A stretch of 64,000 bases of DNA, taken from the NCBI GenBank assembly GCA_964391195.1, contig CAYMLG010000017.1:1-64000 (forward strand), in the 5' to 3' direction. Below the pieces are notes generated by a model. That model worked only from the letters and a program-made list of their open reading frames with translations. It ran no database searches and was not told where the DNA came from. The translations under genes and the position numbers were made by a program. The number at the start of each line of letters is the position of its first letter. Within the stretch, counting starts at the first letter, position 1. Shown here one piece after another: positions 1-9,760 of this stretch. Origin of the DNA: JAAYXE01 sp964391195. Its GTDB lineage: Bacteria > Chloroflexota > Anaerolineae > Anaerolineales > UBA4823.

Positions 1-143
1 GGCCTGTAAGTGTATGGGGAAGGGTGAGGCAATCCAGCCCGGAGGGCGGGCTGAGGCGCCTCTGAGGTCTATCTTATGTTACAATCCTCGTTTGAGCGCT
101 CCGCATACCTCGATACCAACGTTCCAGACGCAACCGAATTACT
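1..143 (+). promoter_or_regulatory. Leader region of the SbcC-like gene
   Basis: No gene is evident. A short hairpin (arms 35-41 and 47-53) could be the end of an upstream transcript. A TACAAT hexamer at 80-85 is a plausible -10 element about 60 nt ahead of the ATG at 144. No good -35 is visible and the start codon has little Shine-Dalgarno sequence. Confidence 0.3.
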
Positions 144-2735
144 ATGATTCCACTCCATCTGACTCTTTCCGGCTTTCTCTCCTACCGTGATCCCGTTGAA
201 CTCGATTTCACCGAATTCGACCTGGCCTGCATTGCCGGGCCAAATGGCGCGGGGAAGTCTTCTTTATTAGATGCCATCACCTGGGCGCTGTTTGGACAGG
301 CCCGCAAGCGGGATGACTCGCTGATCAACACCCGGTCCGATATAGCCACCGTATCGCTGATCTTCAGCTATGAGGGCAATATATACCGGGTGACGCGCAG
401 CAAGGCGCGGGAGAAGACGGCGATGCTCGAGTTCCACATCCTGCAGGACGAGGTCGCCGGTTCAAGGCCGGAAGTTGCCAGCCTGAAGACATGGAAACCG
501 CTGACGGAGCGCACCCTGCGGGAGACCGAAAACCGTATCCAGCAGGTGCTGCGGCTGGATTACGAGACCTTCGTCAACGCGGCCTTCTTCTTGCAAGGAA
601 AAGCCGACCAGTTCACCCAGCAGCGGCCCAGCGACCGGAAGCGAATCCTGAGCAGTATCCTCGGGCTGGAGGTCTGGGAGGTGTACCGCCATAGGACGAT
701 CGAACGCCGGAAGTATTATGAGAACCAGGCCGCAGCTCTGGAGGGGCGCCTTGACGAGATCGATGCAGAACTGGCGGAAGAGGAGAACCGCAAAGAGCGC
801 CTGAAAGCCCTGGAAGATGAATTGGCCCGCCTGAGCCGCGAGCGCGCCACGCAGGAGGCGGCGCTGGAGAACATCCGCAAGATCGCAGCCACGCTGGCGG
901 AGCAGCGCAAACTGGTGGCGACCCTGCAGCGCCAGGCCGATGTTTCTGCGGAGCGCCTGGCGCAGCTCCAGGCCCGCCACACCGCCCGCTTGGAAGAGAG
1001 AGACCAGCACGCGGGGATCCTCAGCCGGGCTGAGGCGATCGAGGCGAGCTACGCCGCCTGGCAGGCGTTACGAGACGATCTCCAGCGCCTGGAAGAGGTG
1101 GCCGAGCGCTTCCGCGAGCAGGAAAAACGCCGCAGCAAGCCCAGGGATGAGATCAACGCCGCTCGCGCCCGCCTGGAACAGGAACTGAGCTCGCTGCGAC
1201 AGCAGCAGGCCCAGATCGTCCGCAGCCAGGAAGAGATGGCGGAGTTGGATAAGCAGGCGCTTTCCGTTCGCCAGGCGATCACCGAAGCTGAGGACTGCCT
1301 GAAGCGCCGCAGCGAGCTGGACGCCAGCCTGGAAACGCTGCGGAAGGATCAGGTGGAGGCGAAGGCGGAGAACCTGAGGCTAAAGACCCAGATGGCCGAG
1401 CTAAAGGAGCGGATCGACCGCCTGAGCGCGGCCGGTGGGGCAGTGTGCCCGCTGTGCGGCCAGCCGCTGAGCCCCGAAGAGCGCCTGAACCTGATCGAGC
1501 AGCTCAAGGCCGAGGGCAGAGAGATGGGCAACCGCTACCGCCTCAACCAAAAACTGCTTCGCGAGGCGGATGAGCAGATGGCCGCCTACCAGGCCGAGAT
1601 CGAGTCGCTCGCCAGGGTGGAGAACGAACTGCACGGGCACAACCGGACCCTGGCCGGGATCACCAGCCGCCTGGAAGTGCAGCAGAAACAGATCGCGGAA
1701 TGGGAGCAGCAGGGGGCGCCGCGCCTGCAGGAAATCGAGACCCGGCTGCAGATGGAAGATTTTGCGCCGGAGGCGCGGGCAAAACTGGCGGAAATCGACG
1801 CGGAGCTTAAGCAAATCGGTTACGATGCGGCGGCGCACGATGAGGTGCGGCGCAAAGAGCAGGCCGGGCGCGCTTCTGAAGGGGAGCTGCGCCGGCTGGA
1901 GAGCGCCCGCGCCGCGCTGGCCCCCCTCGAGCGCGAGTTGGATGACCTGTCCGGCCAGATCTCAGTGCTGCAGGTCGAGGCACAAAAACAGCAAGAAGAA
2001 TACACGAGCGCGGCCGCTTCCCTGGCGGCCGCCGAGGCGCAGGCGCCCGACCTGCGCCAGGCGGAGCAAAACTGGCTCCAACTCCAGGAGCAGGAGAACC
2101 GCCTGCGCCTGGAAGTCGGCGCGGCTCAGCAGAAAGTGCAGATTCTAGAAACGCTGAAAGCGCGCCGGAAAAGCCTGGAAGCCCAGCGAGATGAGCTTGC
2201 CCTGCAGGTCAGCCGGCACCGGACGCTCGAGCGGGCTTTCGGCAAAGATGGCGTCCCCGCACTGCTCATCGAACAAGCCCTGCCGCAGATTGAGGTCAAA
2301 TCCAACGAGATCCTGGAACGCCTGAGCGGGGGCAACATGTCGGTCCGCTTCATCACTCAGGCCGCGTACAAGGACAAGAAGCGGGACGATCTGAAGGAAA
2401 CGCTGGATATTTCGATCAGCGATGGGGCCGGGACGAGGGACTACGAGATGTTCTCGGGCGGGGAGGCCTTCCGGGTCAACTTCGCGATCCGGCTGGCTTT
2501 GTCTGAGGTGCTGGCGCAGCGCGCCGGCGCCCGGCTGCAAACCCTGGTGATCGATGAGGGCTTCGGCTCGCAAGATACCCAGGGCCGGCAGCGCCTGGTG
2601 GAGGCCATAAATCTTGTCCGCCATGACTTCGCCAAGATCCTGGTCATCACCCATATCGACGAACTCAAGGACGCTTTCCCCAACCGCATCGAGGTCGAAA
2701 AAACAGAGGGGGGCAGTACGATCAAAGTCGTATAG
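144..2735 (+). CDS. sbcC: SbcC/Rad50-type SMC-family ATPase
   Basis: Product of 863 aa, close to the size of Rad50/SbcC proteins, which with the SbcD/Mre11 nuclease process DNA ends and hairpins. Walker A (GPNGAGKSSLLDA) lies near residue 35. Two long Glu/Gln/Arg-rich coiled-coil arms flank a zinc-hook motif CPLCGQ near residue 434. The ABC signature FSGGEAFRVNFA is near 770 and Walker B LVIDEGFGSQD near 801, so all ATPase parts are present. The gene usually sits next to sbcD; here the next gene is a PIG-L deacetylase, and sbcD, if present, lies upstream of the window or elsewhere. The family call is firm; orthology to E. coli sbcC is an inference. Confidence 0.9.
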   Translation: MIPLHLTLSGFLSYRDPVELDFTEFDLACIAGPNGAGKSSLLDAITWALFGQARKRDDSLINTRSDIATVSLIFSYEGNIYRVTRSKAREKTAMLEFHILQDEVAGSRPEVASLKTWKPLTERTLRETENRIQQVLRLDYETFVNAAFFLQGKADQFTQQRPSDRKRILSSILGLEVWEVYRHRTIERRKYYENQAAALEGRLDEIDAELAEEENRKERLKALEDELARLSRERATQEAALENIRKIAATLAEQRKLVATLQRQADVSAERLAQLQARHTARLEERDQHAGILSRAEAIEASYAAWQALRDDLQRLEEVAERFREQEKRRSKPRDEINAARARLEQELSSLRQQQAQIVRSQEEMAELDKQALSVRQAITEAEDCLKRRSELDASLETLRKDQVEAKAENLRLKTQMAELKERIDRLSAAGGAVCPLCGQPLSPEERLNLIEQLKAEGREMGNRYRLNQKLLREADEQMAAYQAEIESLARVENELHGHNRTLAGITSRLEVQQKQIAEWEQQGAPRLQEIETRLQMEDFAPEARAKLAEIDAELKQIGYDAAAHDEVRRKEQAGRASEGELRRLESARAALAPLERELDDLSGQISVLQVEAQKQQEEYTSAAASLAAAEAQAPDLRQAEQNWLQLQEQENRLRLEVGAAQQKVQILETLKARRKSLEAQRDELALQVSRHRTLERAFGKDGVPALLIEQALPQIEVKSNEILERLSGGNMSVRFITQAAYKDKKRDDLKETLDISISDGAGTRDYEMFSGGEAFRVNFAIRLALSEVLAQRAGARLQTLVIDEGFGSQDTQGRQRLVEAINLVRHDFAKILVITHIDELKDAFPNRIEVEKTEGGSTIKVV

Positions 2736-2794
2736 GGGGGCTTTCCGGCCGGTGAGCCGGATCGATAGAGTTGTTATCCATAGGGAGGAAATAC

Positions 2795-3778
2795 ATGGAA
2801 AAAGCAAGCGCGCCCAATGGGCGGGTGCTTTTGGCAGTCCTGGCCCATCCGGACGATGAGACCTTTGGAATGGGGGGCACCCTGGCGCTCTACGCGGCCC
2901 AGGGGGTTCAGGTTCACCTGATCTGCGCTACGGGCGGAGAAGTCGGGATGATGGACCCGGAGTACATGGAGGGATTCGACTCGGTGCGCGCCCGGCGGGA
3001 GCACGAACTGCGCTGCGCGGCCAGCCATCTTGGCCTGGCGGGGGTGTACTTTCTTGGTTACCGCGATTCGGGCATGCCCGGCTCCCCAGAAAACCAGCAC
3101 CCGGAAGCGCTGGTCAACGCGCCTGAGGAGGAGGCGGTTGCGGCGGTGGTGTACTATATCCGCAAGCTCTGCCCCCAGGTGGTGCTCACCTTCGATCCCA
3201 TCGGCGGCTACCGGCATCCGGATCATATCCGCGTGCACGACCTGACCCGCCAGGCATTCTTTGCTGCCGGGAATCCGCAGCGCTTCCCGGGCCTGGGGCT
3301 GAGCGCTCCGCAAACGAGCGGTGTAGAGCCCGGGGAAGCTCCAGCCAGAGCCGCCCGCCGGTTCGAGCCGCAACTGGAGCCGCTGCGGTTGAGCATGAAC
3401 TCCCCACAGCCGCTGCCCGCGTTCCAACCGTCCAAGCTCTACTACCACACCATGTCGCGCCGGTTCTTGCGCCTGGCGGTGAGGCTGATGCCCCTGTTCG
3501 GCAAGGACCCAACGAGATGGGGGCGAAATGGCGATATCGACCTGACGGAGCTAACGATGGAAGATTTCCCCGTCCATGCAGTGATCAATTACCGCCCGGT
3601 GGAACGGGCGAAGGCGATGGCCGCCGCCTGCCACGAGAGCCAGGGCGGACCGATGATGCTGCGCGGCCTGATGGGCCTGGTGCTGCGCATGGCAGGGACG
3701 AAGGAAATCTTCATGCGAGCCCACCCGCAGCCGGCTCCCAGGAAGAGAGAGCGCGATCTCTTCGAGGGGATCGCTTAG
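2795..3778 (+). CDS. PIG-L (LmbE-like) deacetylase
   Basis: Product of 327 aa. The PIG-L/LmbE family contains zinc-dependent N-acetyl-sugar deacetylases acting on GlcNAc-type conjugates such as mycothiol or bacillithiol precursors. The metal-binding motif AHPDDE appears near residue 19, and the second ligand motif HPDH lies in the middle. An extra C-terminal third (after about residue 180) is longer than in minimal family members. The start at 2795 is chosen because GGAGG lies 7 nt upstream; the in-frame start 24 nt earlier has no such site. It follows the SbcC-like gene by 59 nt and may share its transcript. The substrate cannot be read from sequence. Confidence 0.85.
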   Translation: MEKASAPNGRVLLAVLAHPDDETFGMGGTLALYAAQGVQVHLICATGGEVGMMDPEYMEGFDSVRARREHELRCAASHLGLAGVYFLGYRDSGMPGSPENQHPEALVNAPEEEAVAAVVYYIRKLCPQVVLTFDPIGGYRHPDHIRVHDLTRQAFFAAGNPQRFPGLGLSAPQTSGVEPGEAPARAARRFEPQLEPLRLSMNSPQPLPAFQPSKLYYHTMSRRFLRLAVRLMPLFGKDPTRWGRNGDIDLTELTMEDFPVHAVINYRPVERAKAMAAACHESQGGPMMLRGLMGLVLRMAGTKEIFMRAHPQPAPRKRERDLFEGIA

Positions 3779-3783
3779 GATTT

Positions 3784-6700
3784 TCAGGGCAGCACGGTAA
3801 ATATCTCTCCGGCGCTGTTGCCTTGTATTTCGGGGAAATAGAATTCCCGGGCGTGGGCCGGGAGCACCCGGTATTCACCGGGCTGCAGGGCTATAAGGGT
3901 GTAGGTCAGCTCGTAAGTGCCGGCCGGCAGGTATTCCGCCAGCCAGGCGATGCGCTCGTCGTAAATCTGCGGCTCGCTGAACAGCCACCAGCCCCAGCCG
4001 GCGGAGAACGGGTGCTGGGGATCGTAAACTGGCTCAGGCTGTGTCTCCGATTCATCCGGAAGCACAGCCTGGCTGGTCTTTAAGCGCGTGTCGAGGATCT
4101 CTGTCCCCGCGGGAAGGTAATCTTCCACCACCAGGTGATAGGTATCTTCGGGCAGGGTCAACGACAGGCGGACATTCACCAGAGAACCGGCCTGCGCCGA
4201 CCGGATGGCCTCGCAGGTCCCGGCCAGGCATTCGCCGGGAGGGAAGTACTGCCGAGAGATGCTCACGCCATTGGCGAGCGGTCCGGCCGTCTCCACCGGG
4301 CGGTTCACATCGAGGGTGATGTTGTAGTACAGCCGCCCGGGGCCGGGTTCGCGCTGGATGACGAGGGCGTTGGGGTAAGCGGCATGCAGGCTGGTGAGCG
4401 GGGCGATGGCGGTCACGGGGTTGAGCTGCCCGATGCCGGCAGCCCGCCCTTGAGCCAGCACGCTGCCGTTCAGAGAGGCGCTGAAGGTGAAATCGCCGCC
4501 CAACTCACCGGTGCCGCGCATGAACTCCACCAGGGCCATCACCGTCCAGGCCGTCGAGTAGCTCGATGACCAGGCCCCATCCGCCTGGCGGCTGGCCATC
4601 AGGTAGCGGACTGCGTCCGCCAGCAGCGGAGAGCCGGGGTCGCGGCGGGCCAGAGCATAGACCACCAGGGCGGTGCTGGTCACCGGGTCTACCATGCTGG
4701 AGCGGGGCGCCCCTTCCGCATCCCAGAATACTGCGGATTGCTCGGCCGCGGGGCGCATGGCCGAGCTGCCCAGGCCGGAGAGCAGCGTTTGCGCTGCCTG
4801 ACTGCCGGGATCTGCTGTTTCGAGGCCCAGGGCCAGCGCCGCCTGTGCCCAGGGGCTGAGTTCGTTCCGGCGGGCGTAAAGCGCTTCCATTGCAGCCCGA
4901 TCTCCGGCGCCGGCTTCTGCCAGCGACCAGTGTTCGAAGGCCAGCAGGTCGATTTCCCGGGCGGTCTCCGGGGCGGGCAGACCGGCCTGCAGGTAGGCGA
5001 CGGCGCGCTGCAGGGCATCCCCCGGAACCGCCAGGCCGGCCTGCCTGAGGCGGACCAGCCCAAAGAGGATGTAGGCGGTTACGTACGAGTCGCTCTCTCC
5101 GGCGGTCCACCAACTCCAACCGCCGTCCTCGTTCTGACGATCGAGCAGGCGCTGCAGCCCGGCATCCACCGTGCGGCCCAGGCGCGCTTCTAGTTCCGGG
5201 TTGGTAATGCCGAAAGACTGCAGCAGGCGGTGGGCCTCCAGGTTTGGCAGGAAACCGGACAGGATCTGTTCGGTGAGGTCATAAGGCTGGCGCTCCAGAG
5301 CGGCGAGGGCGTCCAGCATAGCCGCCCCGAGGGAGGGAGCCAACTCCACCTGCAGGCCGGCGCCTGTACCGGTGAAGGAGCGCGGCAGGCTGACCAGTTC
5401 CAGGATCTCCCCGCCTTCGTCCAGGACGCCGGAGGTGCGGAAGGACTGGCGGGCGGCGTAACGGAGGATGGGCAGGGCGCCGGGCGATGGGGTGGCGGCA
5501 TCGGACAGGTCGCCGGAGCGGGCGACGAAGATCAGCTCAGCCCGGGGTACATCTTGAACCGTGCCCCACCATTCGACACGCGCCTGCCCGCCCGGGGCCA
5601 GGCTCACAGATTGGGTGGTGGTCGAGGGCTGATCCAGGGTGAAACCGTTGGCCTGTAAGGAGACTTCCACCTGCCGCCCATCGGGGGTGTTGTTCTGGAC
5701 GACAGCCGCGAGCCGGACATGATCGCCGGAGACCAGAAAACGCGGGGTCACCGGGCGCACCAGCAGATCCCTGGTGACCACGATCTCGGTCTCTGCCTGT
5801 CCAACCCGGGCGTCGGCGGTCAGGCCGCGCAGGTCCACCATCCAGGTGGTCAGGTTATCGGGCAGGGTCAGGCTGAGGCTGGAGCGCCCGTCCGGACCGG
5901 TGGTCAGGTTGGGGTTCCAATAGGCGGTGTCGGGGAAGTCCCGGCGGACCACGATTCCGGAGAGGAAGTCTCCCCCGCCGCCGCCCATCCCACCCGGCAG
6001 GGCCACCCGCCGGTTGCCATAAGCGGCCAGGGAGAGGCTGGTGCGTACTCCCAACGGCTGCGTCCCGTAAAAGGCGGGGAGGATGTCCTCGGCATTGGGA
6101 TCCGCCAGGGCCAGCACGGCTTTGTCAACCAGGGAGAGGGAGAATTCGCCCTCCACCGGCTGCCCGGCCGAGTCGGTGACGAACAGGTCGAACTCCACCG
6201 TCTCGCCAGGGCCGGTCCGTTCAGGCCGGGCCGACAGGCGCACATCGAGCTCCAGCGGCTCCGTATCCACGTTTAGATTCAGGTAGCCTTGCCGGAAGTC
6301 CGGACGGCCATCTTCCGTGCGCCCCAGGAGGGTGACCGCCACGTAGATATTGGGGCTGTCGCTCTCCTGGATGCGGAGGGGAACTGTCACCCCGCCCGGC
6401 TCCAGGATCAGGCTCTGGTAGCGCAGCACCTGGCCGCGCTCCACGCTCACCAGGGCGGTGGTGGAGGTGGTAAAGGGGTTGGGGACGAAAATCTGAGCCG
6501 TGTCGCCCACACGGTAGTTCTCCCGGTCGGGGGTCAGGCGCAGGCGGGAGTTCGGCAGGCTGGGCCACACAGCCTGGCCCGGGCCGCCCGCCCACCAGAG
6601 GATCTCGGTGGCTGCGCCGGCGGCCGGCTCCTGCAGCCCGCTGAGCGCCAGGCGGTAGGTGCCGGGCTCGGGCGGGGTGAAGGCCAGGCGGGCCTGGCCC

Positions 6701-9700
6701 TGGGAGCTGGTGGTGAAATCGGTGCTGGCGAGGGGGGTAAACCGCTCGGTGTAGCTCGGGCCGCGGAAGACGGTGGGCCCCTCGGTGCGCACCCACTCCA
6801 CTTTGCCGAACTCCGCCCGCAAGGCCAGCTCTCCCGCCGGGGATTGATCCCACTGCGCGGCCTGGACGTTGAAGTAGGCCACTTCTCCGGCGCGCCCGGA
6901 CCAGGTTTCGGGGCGGGCGCCGAGATAAACCTGCGCCGGGTGAACCAGGGTATCCGCCCGGGCGGCGACCGGCAGGCCGCTCTCGTCCTCGGCCACCACC
7001 TCCAGGTGATAGCGCATCCGCTGCGTGCCCATCTCCGCCAGGGTCCAATCCTCGGTCAGGCTGTCCAACTCGAGGATCAGCGTGCCATCCGGTGCGGTCT
7101 GGGCCTCCCCTTGGGCGATGGTTACGGTGTAATCATTGGTCAGAGGGGAGAGAATCATCAGGTCCAGCCAGCCGGTGTCGTAAGCGCCCACTTCATATTC
7201 CGGCAAGGAGAAGGGATTGGGGGAGGCGGACAGAGTCCAGCTCAGGGGCAGGTTTCCGGCCGGGGCGCCGAAGTAGTAGCTGGCATACACGGCCACGGGC
7301 AGCCTGTCACCGGCCTGGGCCTGATCCACGCCAAACTCCACCTGCAGGTCGATCTCCGGTTTGCGGTACTCCGACACGCGGAAGCTCAGCCCGGCATCGT
7401 CGGCGGCGCTGGAGACCAGGCGATACTCACCGGTTGGCAGTGTCTCGGGCAGCACATATTCGCCGTGAGCGGTGCCAAAGGTAGAGAGCGGCAGGTCGAA
7501 GGAAGCCACCTCTTCACCGGCTTCGTTTTGCAGGGAAAGCGGTAAGCGGTCGAGGTCGGGCAAGGTGTAGCGGCCGTAATCCGCCTGGCGGGCCACGAGT
7601 CGGAAGTACAGGGTCTGTCCGGGTCGGTAGATGGGGCGGTCGGAGTACAGGTAGAGCATCAGGTGCGGCCCGCGGACGTCGGTCAGGTAGCCAAAATCCC
7701 AGCCGTTCAGGCCGTAGTTCCACTGAGAAAGGGCGATCCCGAAGAAATCGTCCCCCGGCGCCCCCAGCACGGCATAGACCAGGGCATAGGGGTCGTCCAG
7801 GGGTGGAGCCTGGGCGCGGAACACTCCATCGGCGCCGGTTTGCCCTTCCGCCAGCAGGCTGCCATCACCGGCGTAGACGGCTACCGGCGCATTGGCGACC
7901 GGCCGGTCCGTCCGCAAATCCACGGCCCAGACGAAGACTTCGCCGCTGCCCAGCTTGAAGGTCAGGTGTATATCACTGACGGCCACCAGCAGGGGGCTGA
8001 ACCAGTTCAATGTCTCCGGCAGCCCGAGGTCAATCTGGTACAGGCCGGGGGCGAGCGTGCCCTGCTCGGGGGTCAGGTAGAGGTTGGCCAACTGGCTCTG
8101 GTTGGAGAGGGTGTTCAGATTTTGCTGCCAGGAGCGGATGGCGACCGGCGGCCCCGGCTGGTAGGGGGTGGGGCCCATGCGGGCGAAAAAGTCTTCCAGC
8201 CCCAGGCGGCCGGTGGTGACCGGGACGCTGAACAGGTTGGTCGCCTGGAGGGTCAGGTAGCTGTCTTGCGAGGTCAGATAGACGACCGGGCTGTAAGGAT
8301 CCAGGCGGGAGATGTCGGGATCCAGGGGTTGGGTGGTGAACTGGAGGGCGAACTCCTGCTCCAGGCGGCCGTTCCAGGCATCGGGCAGGCCGGGCAGAAG
8401 GCGCAGGATATACGAACGGTTGGCGGCGTAATCGCCAGAGACGCGCAGCTCGCGGTCGAACTCGTTCCACCAATAGCTCAGATTGGTCACGGGCGGTTCG
8501 ACGGAGAGATAAGGGAGCAGGTCGGTGTCGTTGATGGGGGTCGAAAAGCGGATGCCAACGCCGGCATATGGGCTGGCGAGCCCGCCCGCGCCCGGGTCAG
8601 ACCCGGTCACCTGCAGCGCAGGGTAGGTGGAAAAGGCATGTTCCACGGCCTGGCCCAGGGGCGTACCGCCGGCGGACCGGGCCTGGGCGCCGATGGTGAG
8701 GGTGTAACGGGCTCCGTAGTCCAGGGCCTGGGTGGGGGTGATCGTAAGGGTCGTCCAATCCTCATCCCACTGTGTCTCTCCGGCGAGCGGGCCGCGCGGG
8801 CCGGTGATGGATAGGTTGGCAGCCAAACTATCCGGGTCCATCGGCTGGTTGAAGGAGAGGATGATTTTCTCATCCAGGCGGGCGAGGTCGGTCGAAGCCG
8901 GACTGAACGACTCGAGGCGGGGGGCGGCGGTGCTGAAGGTCCAGTTCTCTATAGTTTCGAGGGGGGTGCCGGCCGCGCTGCGCACCTCTTCGTTAAGTAG
9001 AACGGTGTATTCTCTACCGCCTTGTAGGGCGGGCTGAGGGTAGAAGACATAGGTGCTGGTGTTCAGCCATAGTCCACGGCCTTCGGCAGGGGGATCAAGG
9101 CGGAAGGCCGGGGGTTGACCGGCGTCCTCCGCGCCCAGGGGGACGACGGGGCGGTTGAAGGCGGCGACGATGGCCGAGGTCGGGTCGATCTCCACCGATC
9201 CGGGCTCAGGCAACCGCTGGGCCAGTTTCAGGAAACCAGCCATCTGATAGTTGAGTTGGAGGGGCTGTTCCAGGGGGGAACCGCGCTGCGAACGAGCCTC
9301 CTGTCCAACGCGGACCAGCAGTTCTTCACCCGGGGGCGGGGGGTTTTTGAAAACCAGGCGGAGGGTGGAGTCGTCTTCCCAGGTCAGATCGGCCTCTCCG
9401 GCGGTGGAGAGGGCTTTCTCCACCGAGCTCCGGTCCATCGGCTGGTTGAAGAAGAGGGTGATCGGCGTGCCTGCAGCGATTTCAAGCCCGGTGGGAGGGT
9501 CGCTTTCGACCAGGTCCGGCGGCAGGATGGCATCCGGAACCGATTTTGGGGCCGGAGCCAGGGCCTGGGGATTGGGGGTGGGCGTGGGGAGGGAGCCGCC
9601 AAAGGGGAACGAACAGGCCAGGCTGAGGATGAGCAGCAGCACAGGGAGGGCGCCAACCAGCCGGTGTTGGCCCCGAGGCGAAGGCGTTCCAGAGGACTTC

Positions 9701-9702
9701 AT
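3784..9702 (-). CDS. Alpha-2-macroglobulin-like lipoprotein without thioester cysteine
   Basis: Product of 1972 aa. A signal peptide ends in the lipobox LSLAC, so the protein is probably a surface lipoprotein. After a Pro/Thr linker come several Big_5/SbsA-like Ig modules (recurrent FNQPMD-type motifs in the first 450 residues). The MG2 hallmark DRPIYRPGQTL is near residue 687, the A2M-domain WNPNLTTGPDG near 1261, and an alpha/alpha-toroid (TED-like) domain follows from about 1450. Bacterial A2Ms trap proteases through a Cys-Gln thioester (CxEQ). The matching site here reads YDLTEQ (residues 1474-1479), so the cysteine is gone. The start at 9702 has AGGAG 8 nt upstream. It converges with the PIG-L gene 5 nt away. 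No pbpC partner is adjacent. Confidence 0.88.
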   Translation of the reverse strand: MKSSGTPSPRGQHRLVGALPVLLLILSLACSFPFGGSLPTPTPNPQALAPAPKSVPDAILPPDLVESDPPTGLEIAAGTPITLFFNQPMDRSSVEKALSTAGEADLTWEDDSTLRLVFKNPPPPGEELLVRVGQEARSQRGSPLEQPLQLNYQMAGFLKLAQRLPEPGSVEIDPTSAIVAAFNRPVVPLGAEDAGQPPAFRLDPPAEGRGLWLNTSTYVFYPQPALQGGREYTVLLNEEVRSAAGTPLETIENWTFSTAAPRLESFSPASTDLARLDEKIILSFNQPMDPDSLAANLSITGPRGPLAGETQWDEDWTTLTITPTQALDYGARYTLTIGAQARSAGGTPLGQAVEHAFSTYPALQVTGSDPGAGGLASPYAGVGIRFSTPINDTDLLPYLSVEPPVTNLSYWWNEFDRELRVSGDYAANRSYILRLLPGLPDAWNGRLEQEFALQFTTQPLDPDISRLDPYSPVVYLTSQDSYLTLQATNLFSVPVTTGRLGLEDFFARMGPTPYQPGPPVAIRSWQQNLNTLSNQSQLANLYLTPEQGTLAPGLYQIDLGLPETLNWFSPLLVAVSDIHLTFKLGSGEVFVWAVDLRTDRPVANAPVAVYAGDGSLLAEGQTGADGVFRAQAPPLDDPYALVYAVLGAPGDDFFGIALSQWNYGLNGWDFGYLTDVRGPHLMLYLYSDRPIYRPGQTLYFRLVARQADYGRYTLPDLDRLPLSLQNEAGEEVASFDLPLSTFGTAHGEYVLPETLPTGEYRLVSSAADDAGLSFRVSEYRKPEIDLQVEFGVDQAQAGDRLPVAVYASYYFGAPAGNLPLSWTLSASPNPFSLPEYEVGAYDTGWLDLMILSPLTNDYTVTIAQGEAQTAPDGTLILELDSLTEDWTLAEMGTQRMRYHLEVVAEDESGLPVAARADTLVHPAQVYLGARPETWSGRAGEVAYFNVQAAQWDQSPAGELALRAEFGKVEWVRTEGPTVFRGPSYTERFTPLASTDFTTSSQGQARLAFTPPEPGTYRLALSGLQEPAAGAATEILWWAGGPGQAVWPSLPNSRLRLTPDRENYRVGDTAQIFVPNPFTTSTTALVSVERGQVLRYQSLILEPGGVTVPLRIQESDSPNIYVAVTLLGRTEDGRPDFRQGYLNLNVDTEPLELDVRLSARPERTGPGETVEFDLFVTDSAGQPVEGEFSLSLVDKAVLALADPNAEDILPAFYGTQPLGVRTSLSLAAYGNRRVALPGGMGGGGGDFLSGIVVRRDFPDTAYWNPNLTTGPDGRSSLSLTLPDNLTTWMVDLRGLTADARVGQAETEIVVTRDLLVRPVTPRFLVSGDHVRLAAVVQNNTPDGRQVEVSLQANGFTLDQPSTTTQSVSLAPGGQARVEWWGTVQDVPRAELIFVARSGDLSDAATPSPGALPILRYAARQSFRTSGVLDEGGEILELVSLPRSFTGTGAGLQVELAPSLGAAMLDALAALERQPYDLTEQILSGFLPNLEAHRLLQSFGITNPELEARLGRTVDAGLQRLLDRQNEDGGWSWWTAGESDSYVTAYILFGLVRLRQAGLAVPGDALQRAVAYLQAGLPAPETAREIDLLAFEHWSLAEAGAGDRAAMEALYARRNELSPWAQAALALGLETADPGSQAAQTLLSGLGSSAMRPAAEQSAVFWDAEGAPRSSMVDPVTSTALVVYALARRDPGSPLLADAVRYLMASRQADGAWSSSYSTAWTVMALVEFMRGTGELGGDFTFSASLNGSVLAQGRAAGIGQLNPVTAIAPLTSLHAAYPNALVIQREPGPGRLYYNITLDVNRPVETAGPLANGVSISRQYFPPGECLAGTCEAIRSAQAGSLVNVRLSLTLPEDTYHLVVEDYLPAGTEILDTRLKTSQAVLPDESETQPEPVYDPQHPFSAGWGWWLFSEPQIYDERIAWLAEYLPAGTYELTYTLIALQPGEYRVLPAHAREFYFPEIQGNSAGEIFTVLP

Positions 9703-9760
9703 GGAAGCTCTCCTTCCGAGGAAGAGGCGCAATTCCAGAAAAACAATTCCATTAGGGGGA

